Assembly (NCBI GenBank): GCA_028876385.1
Contig: JAGWSF010000167.1
Coordinates: forward strand, 1-36,321
Direction: 5' to 3'
DNA length: 36,321 bases
Source of the DNA: Acidobacteriota bacterium
GTDB taxonomy: Bacteria; Actinomycetota; Acidimicrobiia; Acidimicrobiales; Palsa-688
Shown one piece after another: positions 1 through 7,718 of this stretch (its first letter is position 1; each line of letters starts with the position of its first letter). A program made the position numbers and the translations under genes. The notes under the pieces were generated by a model that did no database searches, was not told where the DNA came from, and worked only from the letters and a program-made list of their open reading frames with translations.

Positions 1-140
1 ACGATTCGCCCATGTCCGCAGCTACCTGTCCACCACCCGCAAGAACGACATCCCCGCCATCGAAGCCCTCACCGGACTCTTCACCGACAACCCATGGATG
101 CCACCCGCCCCTCAAGCCGCCTGACAAGGTGAATGGTTAC
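1..140 (+). mobile_element. Right end of an IS66-like insertion sequence
   Basis: Sixteen bases after the transposase stop, the sequence GGTGAATGGTTAC ends at 140. Read inward from the right this is GTAACCATTCACC, and IS66-family terminal repeats characteristically start with GTAA. The boundary at 140 is an inference; the left terminal repeat and the 8-bp target duplication cannot be checked inside this window. Confidence 0.45.
2..124 (+). CDS. IS66-like transposase, C-terminal fragment cut by the window edge
   Basis: The reading frame enters from the left edge and stops at the TGA at 122-124, leaving 40 residues. They contain the stretch RSYLSTTRKN followed by ALTGLFTDNPWMPP, which resembles the last residues of IS66-family transposases (a YLSTARK segment, then an ALT..L...PW.P tail). 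The catalytic domain lies outside the window, so the call rests on this tail alone. It sits directly before an IS66-type terminal sequence. Whether the element is complete cannot be told. Confidence 0.6.
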   Translation, partial: RFAHVRSYLSTTRKNDIPAIEALTGLFTDNPWMPPAPQAA

Positions 141-200
141 GCTCCAGCACTACCTCAATACCGCTAGGCCGGCCCAGCCGGCCTGCCCGACAGCGGAGGT

Positions 201-980
201 ATGACCACGATGGACGCCCTGGAACAGCTAAGCCAGTACAGGCATATAGAGCCCGTCGATGACGGAGTCGTCGCAGCTGCCGTCGAGACCATCTCAGCAG
301 CTGCGGCAGCCGATCACAGGCGCGCAACGGCTCGGACATGGTTGGCGTCCCGGCGGCGCCGTCACGGTCGCCGGACGGCCATAGCCTGCGGAGGCGCGCT
401 CGTCGCGCTGGCTGGAGGAGGTGGGATCGCCGCCGCAGCCGGCCTGTTCGACTCGGCCACGCCCTTGCCGCAAGCCCAACTCTTCCAGTCCTCGACCGAC
501 CCGGCCAAGGTCCCAGGAGCGACGCTGCGCCTCAGTGTCCCGGGTCCTGAAGGTGTCACTCTCCAAGTCGTGACCGACCACGCCACCGCGGTAGACCAGT
601 CCGACACATGCGTGGCCTTGGGCATCATCGGACCCGACGGCCGACCAGCGGCTACTCACGGCTACGCGACCTGTAGCGGTCTAGTCGCTCCGCCGGGAAG
701 CACGGTGCCCCCCCAGCAGCCCGTAACGACGCCATCCGGCGGGGTCGAGACCTGGAAAGCACCGTCAGGTGTGAACTACGACCTCATCTTCGGGCAGAGC
801 GCGCCCGGGATAGCCCAGGTGAGGCTCGTCAGCAGAGACGGGGTCGTCGAAGCCAGCGAACCCGCCAACGCGCACGGGTACGTCGTCTTCATTCCCTCCG
901 CCAGGTTCACTAGCTACAGCCGCCTCATCTTCACCGATACGTTCGGCAAGGTGGTCTTCTCCGAAGACCTGAACTCCTGA
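201..980 (+). CDS. Single-pass membrane protein of the sigma-partner type, orphan
   Basis: I do not recognise a named family. The 259-residue product has a cytoplasmic tail of about 57 residues ending in an Arg-rich run (ASRRRRHGRR), one membrane span at about 58-82 and an outer domain of about 175 residues with two cysteines. This layout matches the proteins encoded after each of the three ECF sigma genes in the window, so an anti-sigma-like sensor is a fair guess, but no sigma gene is next to it. The upstream neighbour is the end of an IS66 element, which may have removed one. GGAGG at 195-199 abuts the ATG at 201 and sits about 10 nt before the in-frame ATG at 210, so the real start may be 210. 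Confidence 0.6.
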   Translation: MTTMDALEQLSQYRHIEPVDDGVVAAAVETISAAAAADHRRATARTWLASRRRRHGRRTAIACGGALVALAGGGGIAAAAGLFDSATPLPQAQLFQSSTDPAKVPGATLRLSVPGPEGVTLQVVTDHATAVDQSDTCVALGIIGPDGRPAATHGYATCSGLVAPPGSTVPPQQPVTTPSGGVETWKAPSGVNYDLIFGQSAPGIAQVRLVSRDGVVEASEPANAHGYVVFIPSARFTSYSRLIFTDTFGKVVFSEDLNS

Positions 981-1310
981 TGAGCATGCCGACTCCGATT
1001 ATCCGATCTGGCACATCTCGCGATCACATGGCGCGAGGCCCGAGAACGAGCGCATAGCGACGGATAGGGGCGTCAAGACATGACGGCCTCTACGCGCCGT
1101 CAGTGGTCGTTCCCGTCAAGGACTCCGCAGCTACAGAGCCCGATCGTCGTGGGCTCGCCGCAGGTCATCTCACCTGAGCCTGGCGTTACCCTACATTCCT
1201 CATGGCGGCGCCATCAGGAAGGTATACAACCTTCCGGGCGACACCAGGAGGATGGTATACTTTCCTGCGGGTGCTACCCAAAGGAATGTAGGGCCGCGGG
1301 AAGAGGGATC
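981..1310. other. Gene-free stretch holding the promoter of the downstream ATPase gene
   Basis: No convincing gene is seen. An open frame does run from 1080 into the ATPase gene, but its first 77 codons do not look like protein and cover an inverted-repeat promoter region (1189-1293). The rest, 981-1188, shows nothing recognisable. Confidence 0.6.
1189..1293 (+). promoter_or_regulatory. Operator/promoter array of the DUF4143 ATPase gene
   Basis: A perfect 12-bp inverted repeat (CCCTACATTCCT at 1189-1200, AGGAATGTAGGG at 1282-1293) encloses two related inner sites. The first is GGAAGGT-ATACA-ACCTTCC at 1217-1235; the second is CAGGA..GGTATAC..TCCTG at about 1245-1266. Both contain GTATAC (1222-1227 and 1255-1260), 33 bp apart, about three helical turns. 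TATACT at 1256-1261 is a good -10 box, giving a leader of about 40 nt to the GTG at 1311. This looks like a repressor-bound promoter. Confidence 0.55.
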
Positions 1311-2726
1311 GTGGCAGGAACGAAGATCGGCCAGCTCGGCCAGGAACTGAGCCGCACCAACCCGTGGTGGCGGTCCGATGGATGGTTGGCGACCGACCCG
1401 GACCTCCGTGCCGCCGAGGCGCACCAGCTGGGCTATCGCTCCGATGCCCTCGACGGGCTCGATGTCGGCGCCTTATACCTGCTGCGAGGTCCCCGACGGG
1501 TCGGCAAGACAGTCACCGTCAAGCAGGCCATCGCAGAGTTGCTATCCGAAGGCGTCCCAGCAACTTCCATCGTGCGAGTGGCCGCCGACGGCTGGTCAGC
1601 CAACGACATACGGACCGTCGTGACCAACGTCGCTCTTCCCCCGCGCCCGCCGGACCATCCCCGCTACTGGTTCATCGACGAGGTCAGCGCCGTGACCGGA
1701 GACTGGGCCCAGCAGGTCAAATGGCTGCGAGATAACGACAGCGAGTTCGCTGACGCGACGGTCTGCCTGACCGGATCGAACGCCGCTGCCCTTACCGCGG
1801 CATCCGGGGTGCTCGCCGGACGGCGTGGCCGCACCGCGCACCCTGATCGGAGCATCCTGCCCATAGGATTTCGCAGTTTCTCCCGTCTGCTGAACCCCGA
1901 CCTGCCCGAACTGCCGCCGCTGACCCTCTCGGCTCTGCGCACAGCAGACGCCTACGCCAGCCTCATCCCGTGGCTCGACGACCTAGTTCGCATGTGGGAG
2001 CTCTACCTGTCCTACGGCGGGTACCCCGTATCGGTGGCGGCCGCCCGGGCGGGAACCGCCACACCGAAAGACTTCGTCACCGACCTCTTCAACGTGGTGT
2101 TCCACGATGCCTTCGCCAACAGCAGCTTGTCGGTGACCACCACCACAGCCATGCTCGCCCGACTGTGGGCCTCTATGGCCGCCCCAGCGAACCTGAGCAA
2201 CATCGCAGCGGACGTCGGGGTCAGCCAGGACGTCGTGACACGCCACGTCGGCTACCTGCGCAACGCCTATCTGCTGTGGCACTGCCCTCAGAAAGCCCAT
2301 CGCACATGGACCCCCAGGCTCCGAGCCCAGGACAAGCTCTACGCCATCGACCCGCTCATTGCCCGCCTGGCCCACCTACGCAACGACGCCTACCCCGACG
2401 TTGACCCGACTGTCCTGACGGAAATGCAGGTCGGCATGGGCCTACACCGGGCCGCGTACGCCGCAGGTACCCCATGGGCCGACGACGAGTCCCTGTTCCA
2501 TGTGCGCACACCCGCCCGTAAGGAGATCGACTTTGTAGGCCAGCCTCTCGCCGGAGCGGCAGTCGAGGGCAAGTACACCGAAGGAGGGAACTGGAAGGGA
2601 GAGGCCGCGACGGTCAACGCCTCCGACTGGGACGGGATTCTCGTCACACGGAACGTGCTGGACTGCTCAGGTCCCGACGCTTGGGCCGTGCCCGCCGGCC
2701 TGTTCTCCTACCTCACAGACACCTGA
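1311..2726 (+). CDS. AAA ATPase with C-terminal DUF4143-type domain
   Basis: From the GTG at 1311 the product has 471 residues, normal for the AAA_14/DUF4143 family. Walker A is GPRRVGKT (60-67), Walker B is WFIDE (120-124), a sensor-like LTGSNA lies at 153-158, and an LAGRRGR segment with arginine-finger character at about 168-174. A winged-helix-like part (NLSNIAADVGVSQDVV) precedes the C-terminal domain, which has EIDFVG (Asp407) and EGK (Glu419, Lys421), the D..ExK arrangement of PD-(D/E)xK folds. AGAGGG lies 6-7 nt before the GTG; the longer frame from 1080 would translate the promoter. The cellular role of the family is poorly known. It stands alone behind its own palindromic promoter, suggesting autoregulation or a defence/toxin-like cargo role. 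Confidence 0.8.
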   Translation: MAGTKIGQLGQELSRTNPWWRSDGWLATDPDLRAAEAHQLGYRSDALDGLDVGALYLLRGPRRVGKTVTVKQAIAELLSEGVPATSIVRVAADGWSANDIRTVVTNVALPPRPPDHPRYWFIDEVSAVTGDWAQQVKWLRDNDSEFADATVCLTGSNAAALTAASGVLAGRRGRTAHPDRSILPIGFRSFSRLLNPDLPELPPLTLSALRTADAYASLIPWLDDLVRMWELYLSYGGYPVSVAAARAGTATPKDFVTDLFNVVFHDAFANSSLSVTTTTAMLARLWASMAAPANLSNIAADVGVSQDVVTRHVGYLRNAYLLWHCPQKAHRTWTPRLRAQDKLYAIDPLIARLAHLRNDAYPDVDPTVLTEMQVGMGLHRAAYAAGTPWADDESLFHVRTPARKEIDFVGQPLAGAAVEGKYTEGGNWKGEAATVNASDWDGILVTRNVLDCSGPDAWAVPAGLFSYLTDT

Positions 2727-2806
2727 AGCAGTCGTTGGCCGCTTCAGAATCCCCTCCCCACGAACCCTGACCTGCGACATCGCGCACTCTCGGACGGTGC
2801 TGACAA

Positions 2807-2962
2807 CCCGTGCAAGCAAAGGCCCAAATCGCGTGCATGGCCCTGGAAGGCTAGCGGCCGTCCACCCATCTACCTGGGTCTCTGCGGTTTCGTAACCACC
2901 CCGCCAGGGGGTCCTTACGAAAGTGAGGGCCCCCAGGTTACGAAACCCCTCGCCGGACGCCC
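2807..2962 (+). repeat. Dispersed structured repeat, copy 1 of 3
   Basis: A CCCGTGCA box (2807-2814) and a GCGTGCA box (2831-2837) are followed, 55 bp after the second box starts, by a hairpin. Its perfect 12-bp arms are GGTTTCGTAACC (2886-2897) and GGTTACGAAACC (2936-2947). An inner stem GGGGGTCC/GGGCCCCC contains one T-G wobble around a loop holding TTACGAAA (2915-2922), a direct repeat of the right arm core 23 bp away. The right flank CCGGACGCCC is shared with copy 2. Confidence 0.75.
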
Positions 2963-3046
2963 ATGGCGGCCTTCGGCGGGGGGTTCGGCGTTGTATGGGG
3001 AGCTTCGCCCCGCTGGCGTAATCGGGGTGCGCTGCAGTTCTGCGCA

Positions 3047-3073
3047 CATGGTAGTACCGGTGGTGCTACCATG
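3047..3073 (+). promoter_or_regulatory. vapBC operator overlapping a leaderless promoter
   Basis: The inverted repeat CATGGTAG (3047-3054) / CTACCATG (3066-3073) has a near-symmetric 11-bp centre. TACCAT (3067-3072) works as a -10 box and ends 6 nt before the vapB ATG at 3079, so the transcript probably begins at the start codon. Binding of the VapBC complex here would block transcription, as is usual for type II TA operons. Confidence 0.6.
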
Positions 3074-3078
3074 TTGTC

Positions 3079-3342
3079 ATGGCGGTGGTGAAACGATCTG
3101 TGTCGATTGAGGCCGAAGTGGCTGCTGCCGCGGAGGAGGCCGCTGCCGAGGACGGCGTGTCCTTTAGCGCCTGGCTGTCCGAAGCGGCTCATCGTCAACT
3201 TTTAGTGCGGGACGGCCTGCGTGGAGTCGCCGAGTGGGAGAAGGCCACCGGTGTTCTCACCCCAGATGAGCTGGCTGCGGGCGAGGTCCTCCTCGACCGT
3301 CTGCTCTCGGGTGATACGCGCAAGCGGGCGAGGAGTGCGTGA
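3079..3342 (+). CDS. vapB: VapB-like antitoxin of the first VapBC pair
   Basis: An 87-residue acidic protein. The N-terminal KRSVSIEAEVAAAAEEAAAEDGVSFSAWLSEAA segment has the strand-helix-helix pattern of ribbon-helix-helix antitoxins, and the C-terminal half would wrap the toxin. Its stop overlaps the GTG of the PIN toxin by 4 bp (GTGA), the classic antitoxin-first arrangement. The palindrome at 3047-3073 suggests autoregulation. The assignment rests on layout and the neighbouring PIN protein as much as on sequence. Confidence 0.75.
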   Translation: MAVVKRSVSIEAEVAAAAEEAAAEDGVSFSAWLSEAAHRQLLVRDGLRGVAEWEKATGVLTPDELAAGEVLLDRLLSGDTRKRARSA

Positions 3343-3725
3343 GCGCCGACGGGTTGACTTACGACACGGGAGCTTTGGTAGCCGCAGAACGCGATGACCG
3401 GATCATGTGGTCGCTTCACCGGGCGACGCTTCGACGGGGGCTCCCGCCGACTGTGCCCGCCGGGGTCTTAGCGGAGGGTTGGCGGGGTGGTCCGCAGGCG
3501 AACCTGTCGCGGCTGTTGAAGGGCTGCGACGTTGAGGACCTCACCAAGGGCCAGGCCCGAGCGGTCGGAACCTTGGCCGCTCGCGCCGATCACGACGACA
3601 TCGTCGACGTCTCGGTTGTCGAGGGGGCCATCCGTCGTCACCACGCAGTGGTCACCTCGAACGCGACTCACATTCGAAAGGTAGCCGACGTGGCTGGAGC
3701 CGACCTTACGATCCACAGCGTCTGA
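3339..3725 (+). CDS. vapC: VapC-like PIN-domain toxin with an atypical fourth acidic site
   Basis: A 128-residue PIN-domain protein, the expected size for VapC ribonucleases that cut tRNA or rRNA. Asp9 (TYDTGA), Glu46 (VLAEGW) and Asp87/Asp90 (HDDIVDV) fit the acidic metal site. The usual late aspartate of the TSD motif is Asn here (VTSNATHI, Asn108), which could weaken metal binding or be compensated by another residue. The GTG start overlaps the vapB stop. No promoter of its own is seen. Confidence 0.8.
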   Translation: MSADGLTYDTGALVAAERDDRIMWSLHRATLRRGLPPTVPAGVLAEGWRGGPQANLSRLLKGCDVEDLTKGQARAVGTLAARADHDDIVDVSVVEGAIRRHHAVVTSNATHIRKVADVAGADLTIHSV

Positions 3726-3774
3726 CGTTCTCCGGTCCACGTCGACAGTCCGTCGGACTCAGCCGGAGGCGCGG

Positions 3775-3792
3775 GATCGCCGACTCGGCGCT
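3775..3792. repeat. 18-bp palindromic sequence shared with 9996-10013
   Basis: GATCGCCGACTCGGCGCT occurs identically at 3775-3792 and 9996-10013. Its centre CGCCGA-C-TCGGCG is a perfect palindrome. Both sites are intergenic, downstream of + strand genes. Looser relatives (for example at 4236-4250, 7890-7901 and 10462-10475) also lie between genes. It could be a weak terminator stem or a REP-like unit. Confidence 0.45.
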
Positions 3793-3857
3793 GCCCGAGC
3801 TCGCCCTGGCATATCCAAGTGCGTGCACGTTCGGGAGCGGGCGGGCAGGATGAGTCG

Positions 3858-4226
3858 GTGACCGACCTGTCGCCCCTCGTGGGCACCGAAGTCCGGCAGA
3901 TCCGGCTCGACTACCAGGTAACCCTTCTCCTGGTGGACGGCCCTGCGAGCCAAGAGCGCTCGGCGGGTCTGCTCCAGATCGAGTCTTCGTTCCGACTGGA
4001 AACCGAGGTGGGCACGTGGACCATCACTCCCTCCGACAAGAACAGCCACGCTCCTGTCTGTCAGCTCCTCCACCTGGGCGTCGTCCCCGCTCACATGGAC
4101 GGGGACCAGACCCTCCGATTGGGCTTCTCTGATGGCTCAACCGTCACGGTTGAACGAGATACGCAGTACGAGTCGTGGAACCTCACCGGGACCGGAGTCC
4201 CCCAGGTTCTCGTCACACCTCTGTAG
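3858..4226 (+). CDS. Small DUF6188-like protein of unknown function
   Basis: From the GTG at 3858 the product has 122 residues. A run of predicted beta strands (VRQIRLDYQVTLLLVDG, LLQIESSFRLE, LRLGFSDGSTVTVERD) is followed by a conserved-looking ESWNLTG, a pattern I associate with the actinobacterial DUF6188 family. That family call is from memory and moderate. The frame is open from 3819, but GTG 3858 has an AGGA box about 5 nt upstream and gives a cleaner N-terminus (MTDLSPLVGTEV). Function is unknown. Confidence 0.6.
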   Translation: MTDLSPLVGTEVRQIRLDYQVTLLLVDGPASQERSAGLLQIESSFRLETEVGTWTITPSDKNSHAPVCQLLHLGVVPAHMDGDQTLRLGFSDGSTVTVERDTQYESWNLTGTGVPQVLVTPL

Positions 4227-4309
4227 CCACCCATAGCGCCGACTCGGTCGCGTCGGCCACCGCTGGCGTTCCTCCGGGGAACGGCGCGGGATGGAATGAT
4301 CTGTGCTCA

Positions 4310-4942
4310 GTGGCCGATAGCGCTCAGACCCAAGGTGCTCCTGGAGATGTGACATTGCAGTCCTACGAGCGCGGGGCCGCTCTCTATCGTGACACCCCTC
4401 CGCGGCCCCTGGCGGAGCACACCGAGTTCTTGGACACCTTCGCCCGCCTTGTAGCCGGAGGCGAGGTTCTCGAGCTCGGCAGCGGCACGGGGGGCGATGC
4501 CCTATACCTTGGCCGGTGCGGGCTGAGGGTGCTTCCGACCGACGGCGCTCGATCTTTCGTCCAGATGATGAGGGACCAAGGCCTTCCTGCGAAACATCTC
4601 GATATTCGGACAGGGGAGTTCGGTGGACCCTACAGAGGAGTCCTGGCCAACGCCGTGCTCCTGCACCTCAGCCGGGCCGACCTGAAGTCCTTTCTCGAGC
4701 GTGTCTCCCGGTCCGTCGCACCCGGCGGCGTTCTCGGCTTCACCCTGAAAGAGGGCGACGGGGAGGGCTGGAGCTACAAGAAGTTAGGACTCCCTCGGCA
4801 CTTCACGTACTGGCGGGAACCTGACCTTCGAGACCTGCTCGCCGTCACAGGATGGGAAGTGACCCGCCTCCAACATGTGGAGGGCCATCACGATCTATGG
4901 CTGTTTGCCCTGGCCAACCATTCCGGCGACGCTACCCAGTAG
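4310..4942 (+). CDS. Class I SAM-dependent methyltransferase
   Basis: A Rossmann-type methyltransferase. VLELGSGTGGDALYLG is motif I binding S-adenosylmethionine, an acidic Asp follows in LPTDGA, LANAVLLHLSRADL occupies the motif IV region and APGGVLGFTLKEGDGEG the motif V region. The substrate cannot be deduced. The frame is open from 4175, but the first 45 codons are low-complexity and overlap the previous gene; GTG 4310 (210 residues) or GTG 4349 (VTLQSYERGAALY, 197 residues) are better starts. No operon partner is evident. Confidence 0.75.
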   Translation: MADSAQTQGAPGDVTLQSYERGAALYRDTPPRPLAEHTEFLDTFARLVAGGEVLELGSGTGGDALYLGRCGLRVLPTDGARSFVQMMRDQGLPAKHLDIRTGEFGGPYRGVLANAVLLHLSRADLKSFLERVSRSVAPGGVLGFTLKEGDGEGWSYKKLGLPRHFTYWREPDLRDLLAVTGWEVTRLQHVEGHHDLWLFALANHSGDATQ

Positions 4943-5106
4943 CTGAGATGGGGCGCTGAACGCCGACTTCGTGTTCGGTCTGGTGGGACTCGGATCTGGG
5001 CGAGCGCCTATTCTGGCCGAGGGGCATCCACGAATTGGTCATCCGGACCTCGTAGCCGGTGGCCATCCGGAGACTCCCCCGACGCGCACAAGGGGCCCAC
5101 ACGGAG

Positions 5107-5841
5107 ATGAACCTGTCAGGATCGACGTGGAAGAAGGCAAGGCTGTGGGCCATTCTCGGGCCAGCGGTCCTGGCTCTTGTCGCCGCATGTTCGTCTAGAG
5201 CGGCATCGTCAGACGACACATCCGCCACGAGGACGCTCCGCGCTGCCGCAGCGGCCACCGCGCAGGCCCGCAGCTTCGACCTGTCATTTCCTAGTGTGGA
5301 GGTGACCTACAACGCGCCGGACACGGTTGAGCAGGTCGAGCCCGGCCAGACGACCACAAGCGGCTCAAGCACGAGCGATACGGCGGGAAGCGGTACAACG
5401 ACGACGCAGGCAACGTCGCCAGAGGTGATTACCAAGATCTCCATCGGTGACCGCTACTACGAGGCTGACAACCCGCCGGGGGAGACGCCGCGGTTCTCAG
5501 TCGCATCACGGTCACCCTGCAACACGAGCACGGCGGCGAGCGCCATGCTGAGCCTATTGCGGTCCATGGCCACATCGGGCACCGCCACCGAGACGGCCAA
5601 CGGGTATCACTTCGAGGTTCCAGCCGAGAAGGTGGGGAACCGAGTGGGGGCCAACTCAGGCACCGCGACAATCCAGGATGGCTACATCCGCACGGTCACC
5701 TTCGTGCCGGAAAGCTCAATCGGCTGGACGATCACCGCTGTCAATCAAGCACCACCGGTAACCGCACCGTCGTCAGCGACACCCATGCACGAAAGCTGCA
5801 GTTCCAGGAGCGCCTCGTCACCGACTACCAGCGCCCCGTGA
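5107..5841 (+). CDS. Secreted lipoprotein of unknown function
   Basis: From ATG 5107 the 244-residue product has basic residues, a hydrophobic segment and a lipobox LVAAC with the lipidated cysteine at residue 28. The mature part contains VEVTYNAPDTVEQVEP, a Thr/Ser/Gly-rich linker (about 80-110) and an LppX/LprG-like beta pattern, as in actinobacterial lipoproteins of the outer membrane face. That fold suggestion is weak. The C-terminus is Ser/Thr/Pro rich. The open frame begins at 5059, but the residues before 5107 do not fit a signal peptide. Confidence 0.7.
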   Translation: MNLSGSTWKKARLWAILGPAVLALVAACSSRAASSDDTSATRTLRAAAAATAQARSFDLSFPSVEVTYNAPDTVEQVEPGQTTTSGSSTSDTAGSGTTTTQATSPEVITKISIGDRYYEADNPPGETPRFSVASRSPCNTSTAASAMLSLLRSMATSGTATETANGYHFEVPAEKVGNRVGANSGTATIQDGYIRTVTFVPESSIGWTITAVNQAPPVTAPSSATPMHESCSSRSASSPTTSAP

Positions 5842-6033
5842 AGAGTCATTCCCGTTGACGAAGGTCATGGGCCCATAACTCCTCATCTGGCGCGGGGCAG
5901 GTAGGCCGCTTGCGGTGGCGCACTTAGCGCCGATCGACGGCAGTGCTCGGGCGGGATGCCACATCGGGTGGCCGCCGGGGTGGGTTCGTGGTGGCTGTTG
6001 TCGGCCGGACGACCGGCGTACCCGAGTTGGGCC
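5842..6033. other. Convergent intergenic region with small hairpin
   Basis: This lies between the stops of the lipoprotein (+) and abiEii (-). GGCGC-ACTTA-GCGCC at 5917-5931 is a short perfect stem that could help termination in both directions, but it has no T run. Nothing else was recognised. Confidence 0.35.
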
Positions 6034-6837
6034 CTACGGCCGGTCCGAGTTGGAGGGTGGCTCGGGGATCTTGGACAGGACCTGGTCGATGACGGTCTGC
6101 GCGGCCTGGTCCAGGTCGTATCCATCGGGCCAGTCGGCGACGAAAGGGTCGAGGTCGTGGCGGAAGTCGTCGTCGCCGAGCTTGGCGGTCAGGTTGTTGA
6201 CGGCGGTCTTGGCCGTCAGACCGGCCGGATGGTACGGCTCGAACACGGCGATGAGGTCGTCGCCGCTGAGACCAAGCTCGGTCAGGGCCAGCCACATGTC
6301 GAACAGGTCCCGGCTCTTCTTGCGTTCGTAGAGGGCCCGGATCTTGGTGGCGACCAGCTCCCGGGTGGTGAACGTCTTGACCTGGGCCTGCCCGGACCAC
6401 CACAACGAGTCGACCTGGTAGTCGAAGCGCTCGACCGGCTCGGCCGGGGAACGTTCTCTGGTGTTCACCTCGACCTTGATGCTGATGGGCCTTCCTTCCT
6501 CAGACTCGGTGCGCAGGTACACCTTCGGGTTGGCGCTCACCTTGGTCTTGACCGTGAAGCCGAGGCGGTCCCCGATGGCCGTCATGGCCTGGGTGAACTC
6601 TTTGATCCCTCCCGGGCTGGTCCGCACGTAGTCGAGGTCTTCGCTGTAGCGGCGGGCCGGGCGGATGTGCAGCTTGTGGAAGCAGGTGCCACCCCGAAAG
6701 ACCAGCTCTTCGCCCAGGTAGTCGTCTTTGGCGATTTCGCAGATGAGCCGGCTTAGCAGCAGGTCCTGTTCGACCTGGGTCCGTGACGGCCATGGCGCGC
6801 CGACCGCCCACTGGGTAACGGCGTTGGCGGGTATCAC
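6034..6837 (-). CDS. abiEii: AbiEii-type nucleotidyltransferase toxin
   Basis: A 267-residue protein of the AbiEii/AbiGii nucleotidyltransferase family, the toxin half of type IV TA and phage-abortive AbiE systems. FRGGTCFHK (48-55) followed by YSEDLDYV (64-71) is the polymerase-beta-like GG..S-x-DxD signature (Asp67, Asp69). IKVEVN carries a third acidic residue (Glu123), and ELVATKIRALYERKKSRDLFD (160-180) is the C-terminal signature of the family. The GTG start overlaps the antitoxin stop by 4 bp. Family length is normal and all motifs are intact, so it should be functional. Confidence 0.92.
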   Translation of the reverse strand: MIPANAVTQWAVGAPWPSRTQVEQDLLLSRLICEIAKDDYLGEELVFRGGTCFHKLHIRPARRYSEDLDYVRTSPGGIKEFTQAMTAIGDRLGFTVKTKVSANPKVYLRTESEEGRPISIKVEVNTRERSPAEPVERFDYQVDSLWWSGQAQVKTFTTRELVATKIRALYERKKSRDLFDMWLALTELGLSGDDLIAVFEPYHPAGLTAKTAVNNLTAKLGDDDFRHDLDPFVADWPDGYDLDQAAQTVIDQVLSKIPEPPSNSDRP

Positions 6838-7631
6838 AGGTCCGGCTCCACCTCGGTGTTGACCCGGACCCGCCAGCCCGGGTCGAGGTCACCGACCGCG
6901 GGGCTGGCAGGCGAGAGCAGGTCGGGCGGGAAGTGGTGACGGGAAGCGACGACCGGTCTGAGCGCGTCAGCGACACTCGATGCCTCCACCGCGCCGAGGA
7001 GGTAGCCGAGCCGGCGGACGGTAGCCAGGGAGAAGTGCTCGGATGCCTCGACCAGCCGCTGCGGGTCGAGCGCGGCCTCCTCGGCGAGCTCGCCGACCAC
7101 TGTAGCGACGTTAGAGATTCCCCCTCCCAGGTCGGGGTCGGCGGCAAGGTCGAAGACGGTCACCTCCGGGGTCGAGACCCACACCTGGCCTGTGGGCACG
7201 TTGCGCTGTTGGCGAGGCAGGTCTCGCAGCCCGGTGCGTTCGGCGAAGCGCAGCCGCACCCGCCCGATGTCGCGGTCCCTGACGCGGCGGTCCACTGCCA
7301 CCTGGAGGACCTGGGGGCGTTGATGGGCGGCGCCGTGCAGCTCGGCTGCGGACAGCCATCCGACGTAGTAGTCCCGGCCGAGGTGGGACATCATCGTGTC
7401 AATGAAGTTCAGCCCGGGCGTGACCTTCCAGGTGCGGTACTCGGGTGGCACCGCCACCCACAGGCCACGGGCGGGGCTGAACACCATCCCCGAGTGCACC
7501 AGCGGCTGCATCCTGACCCGGACATGGTCGGCCGGTACACCGAGCAGGGCGGCGGCCTCATCGGTCGTGACGGAGGTACGACCGTGGGCGAGCAGCTGGT
7601 CCACGGCATCAGACGTCCAGGTTCGCGGCAT
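6834..7631 (-). CDS. abiEi: AbiEi-type antitoxin and autorepressor
   Basis: A 265-residue partner of the AbiEii toxin. Residues about 1-85 form a winged helix-turn-helix (SVTTDEAAALLGVPADHVRVRMQPLVHSGMV), followed by the AbiEi C-terminal domain (YYVGWLSAAELHGAAHQRPQVLQVAV). Family members neutralise the toxin without a tight complex and repress their own operon by binding two inverted repeats; two matching sites lie upstream (7649-7671 and 7726-7748). A GGAAGG box lies about 10 nt before the ATG at 7631. Confidence 0.9.
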   Translation of the reverse strand: MPRTWTSDAVDQLLAHGRTSVTTDEAAALLGVPADHVRVRMQPLVHSGMVFSPARGLWVAVPPEYRTWKVTPGLNFIDTMMSHLGRDYYVGWLSAAELHGAAHQRPQVLQVAVDRRVRDRDIGRVRLRFAERTGLRDLPRQQRNVPTGQVWVSTPEVTVFDLAADPDLGGGISNVATVVGELAEEAALDPQRLVEASEHFSLATVRRLGYLLGAVEASSVADALRPVVASRHHFPPDLLSPASPAVGDLDPGWRVRVNTEVEPDL

Positions 7632-7648
7632 CCAGAACTTCCTTCCCT

Positions 7649-7671
7649 AACGTAACTTTTATCGTTACGTT
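7649..7671 (-). promoter_or_regulatory. AbiEi operator 1 over the abiE promoter
   Basis: AACGTAAC (7649-7656), 7-nt centre, GTTACGTT (7664-7671): a perfect 23-bp inverted repeat 18 bp upstream of the abiEi ATG. On the minus strand its A/T-rich centre can form the -10 region, so binding would block transcription. Confidence 0.75.
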
Positions 7672-7718
7672 CCGGCAGTTCCCACTGTACCCGACTGACG
7701 GCTCCTGCCAAGCACCGA

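Larger units (their letters stand above)
2727..3078. other. Intergenic stretch with dispersed repeat copy 1 and the vapB operator
   Basis: No gene is supported between the ATPase stop and vapB. The stretch contains repeat copy 1 (about 2807-2962) and the vapBC operator at 3047-3073. Nothing else was recognised in 2727-2806 or 2963-3046. Confidence 0.6.

Noticed and set aside
1080..1310. N-terminal extension of the DUF4143 ATPase from ATG 1080
   Set aside because: It would translate a nested inverted-repeat promoter and shows no protein-like features; GTG 1311 has a good ribosome site.
2667..3047. Open frame on the minus strand across repeat copy 1
   Set aside because: The peptide resemblance between repeat copies comes from shared DNA; starts, stops and lengths are not kept, so it is not a protein family.
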